NCBI GenBank assembly: GCA_002390845.1
Contig: DGQT01000053.1
Location: 52,190-116,189, forward strand
DNA from: Chitinophagaceae bacterium UBA4407
GTDB taxonomy: Bacteria > Bacteroidota > Bacteroidia > Chitinophagales > Chitinophagaceae
Direction: 5' to 3'
Length of the DNA: 64,000 nt
Shown: one piece after another, positions 63,880 to 64,000 of the stretch
Numbering within the stretch: the first letter of the stretch is position 1
Layout: each line of letters begins with the position of its first letter
Notes under the pieces: model-generated
What the model saw: only the letters and a program-made list of their open reading frames with translations
Told to the model about the DNA's origin: nothing
Databases searched by the model: none
Translations under genes and position numbers: made by a program

Positions 63880-64000
63880 ACCAGCTTTAGTACGTTGTGG
63901 CATCGCCAGTTGCGTCGCAATCCGTTTATCTTTCAGATCATACATCAGGCTTTTATATGCCTGTTGCCAAAAGATATTCAGATGAAGTGATTGCGACGCA
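63880..64000. repeat. Hairpin element truncated by the window end
   Basis: tgcgtcgcaatc (63911-63922) and gattgcgacgca (63989-64000) are exact complements, both carrying the unusual 'aatc'/'gatt' extension. The left flank accagctttagtacgttgtg, then gcatcgccag is typical. Confidence 0.8.

Noticed and set aside
1..64000. CRISPR array
   Set aside because: The repeats are inverted, of variable spacing and scattered between genes. No run of equal spacers and no cas gene is present.
1..64000. Insertion sequence or prophage
   Set aside because: No transposase, integrase, resolvase or phage structural gene was found in any frame, despite many repeats.

Overview
The window looks like chromosomal DNA of a member of the Bacteroidota, most likely the class Chitinophagia (Chitinophagaceae-like). 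The evidence is: several secreted proteins ending in a type IX secretion (Por) sorting domain; Bacteroidota-type promoters (TTTG, about 19 bases, TAnnTTTG); a DUF6089-type outer-membrane barrel; a B12-dependent ribonucleotide reductase; a PadR-PspC pair; and carbohydrate-active enzymes of families GH95 and GH51. No tRNA, rRNA, transposase, integrase, phage gene or CRISPR array was found.

Layout. 0.2-5.3 kb: an outer-membrane barrel, then an overlapping four-gene operon (LolA-like, YidD-like, two TPR/TM2-like paralogs), then a TM2 protein and a small membrane protein. 5.9-9.2 kb: nrdJ. 9.5-18.3 kb: a T9SS-exported delta-60-repeat protein, an ECF sigma factor with a membrane partner, a MaoC hydratase, a PadR-PspC operon and a secreted sugar dehydrogenase. 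18.9-23.8 kb: a secreted metalloprotease and an AGE-family epimerase. 24-33.1 kb: a TIR-like/TPR protein, a 21-bp minisatellite, a DoxX-like protein, a CPBP protease and a large TPR protein with nearly identical 321-bp internal repeats. 33.3-44.6 kb: mostly housekeeping and metabolic genes (sialidase-like propeller, DinB, CbpA/CbpM, a 43-residue membrane protein, oxidoreductase, TRIC-type channel, enoyl-CoA hydratase, serine hydrolase, enolase-superfamily enzyme). 45-55.4 kb: an accessory, immunity-like region. 56-63.8 kb: a coiled-coil protein and a glycan-degradation cluster (GH95, double esterase, GH51).

The immunity-like region holds two copies of the same idea. Each copy has a protein combining a TIR domain with a SIR2-like domain, followed at once by a membrane-anchored nSTAND-type ATPase. 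The two copies carry TIR and SIR2 in opposite order and have different C-terminal sensor-like modules (DUF1566 lectin-like fold; WD40-like propeller). The second copy continues into two small exported paralogs with conserved cysteines. Between the copies lies a nucleotidyltransferase pair whose second gene has an in-frame stop. I infer a duplicated, diverged NAD-depleting or NAD-sensing defence system. This is a hypothesis from domain content.

The second outstanding feature is a family of intergenic inverted-repeat elements. Their arms read gttgtgtcactcacttgtac (type A), gttgcgtcgcacacttgtac (type B) or ttgccacgctcggttc (type C), usually extended outward by a conserved 'catggcatc' / 'ccggcttttgta' flank. 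I count roughly 40 arms in 64 kb, almost all between genes, either as complete hairpins (left arm, spacer, right arm) or as single arms. The arms of some hairpins vary together. No gene here obviously mobilises them.
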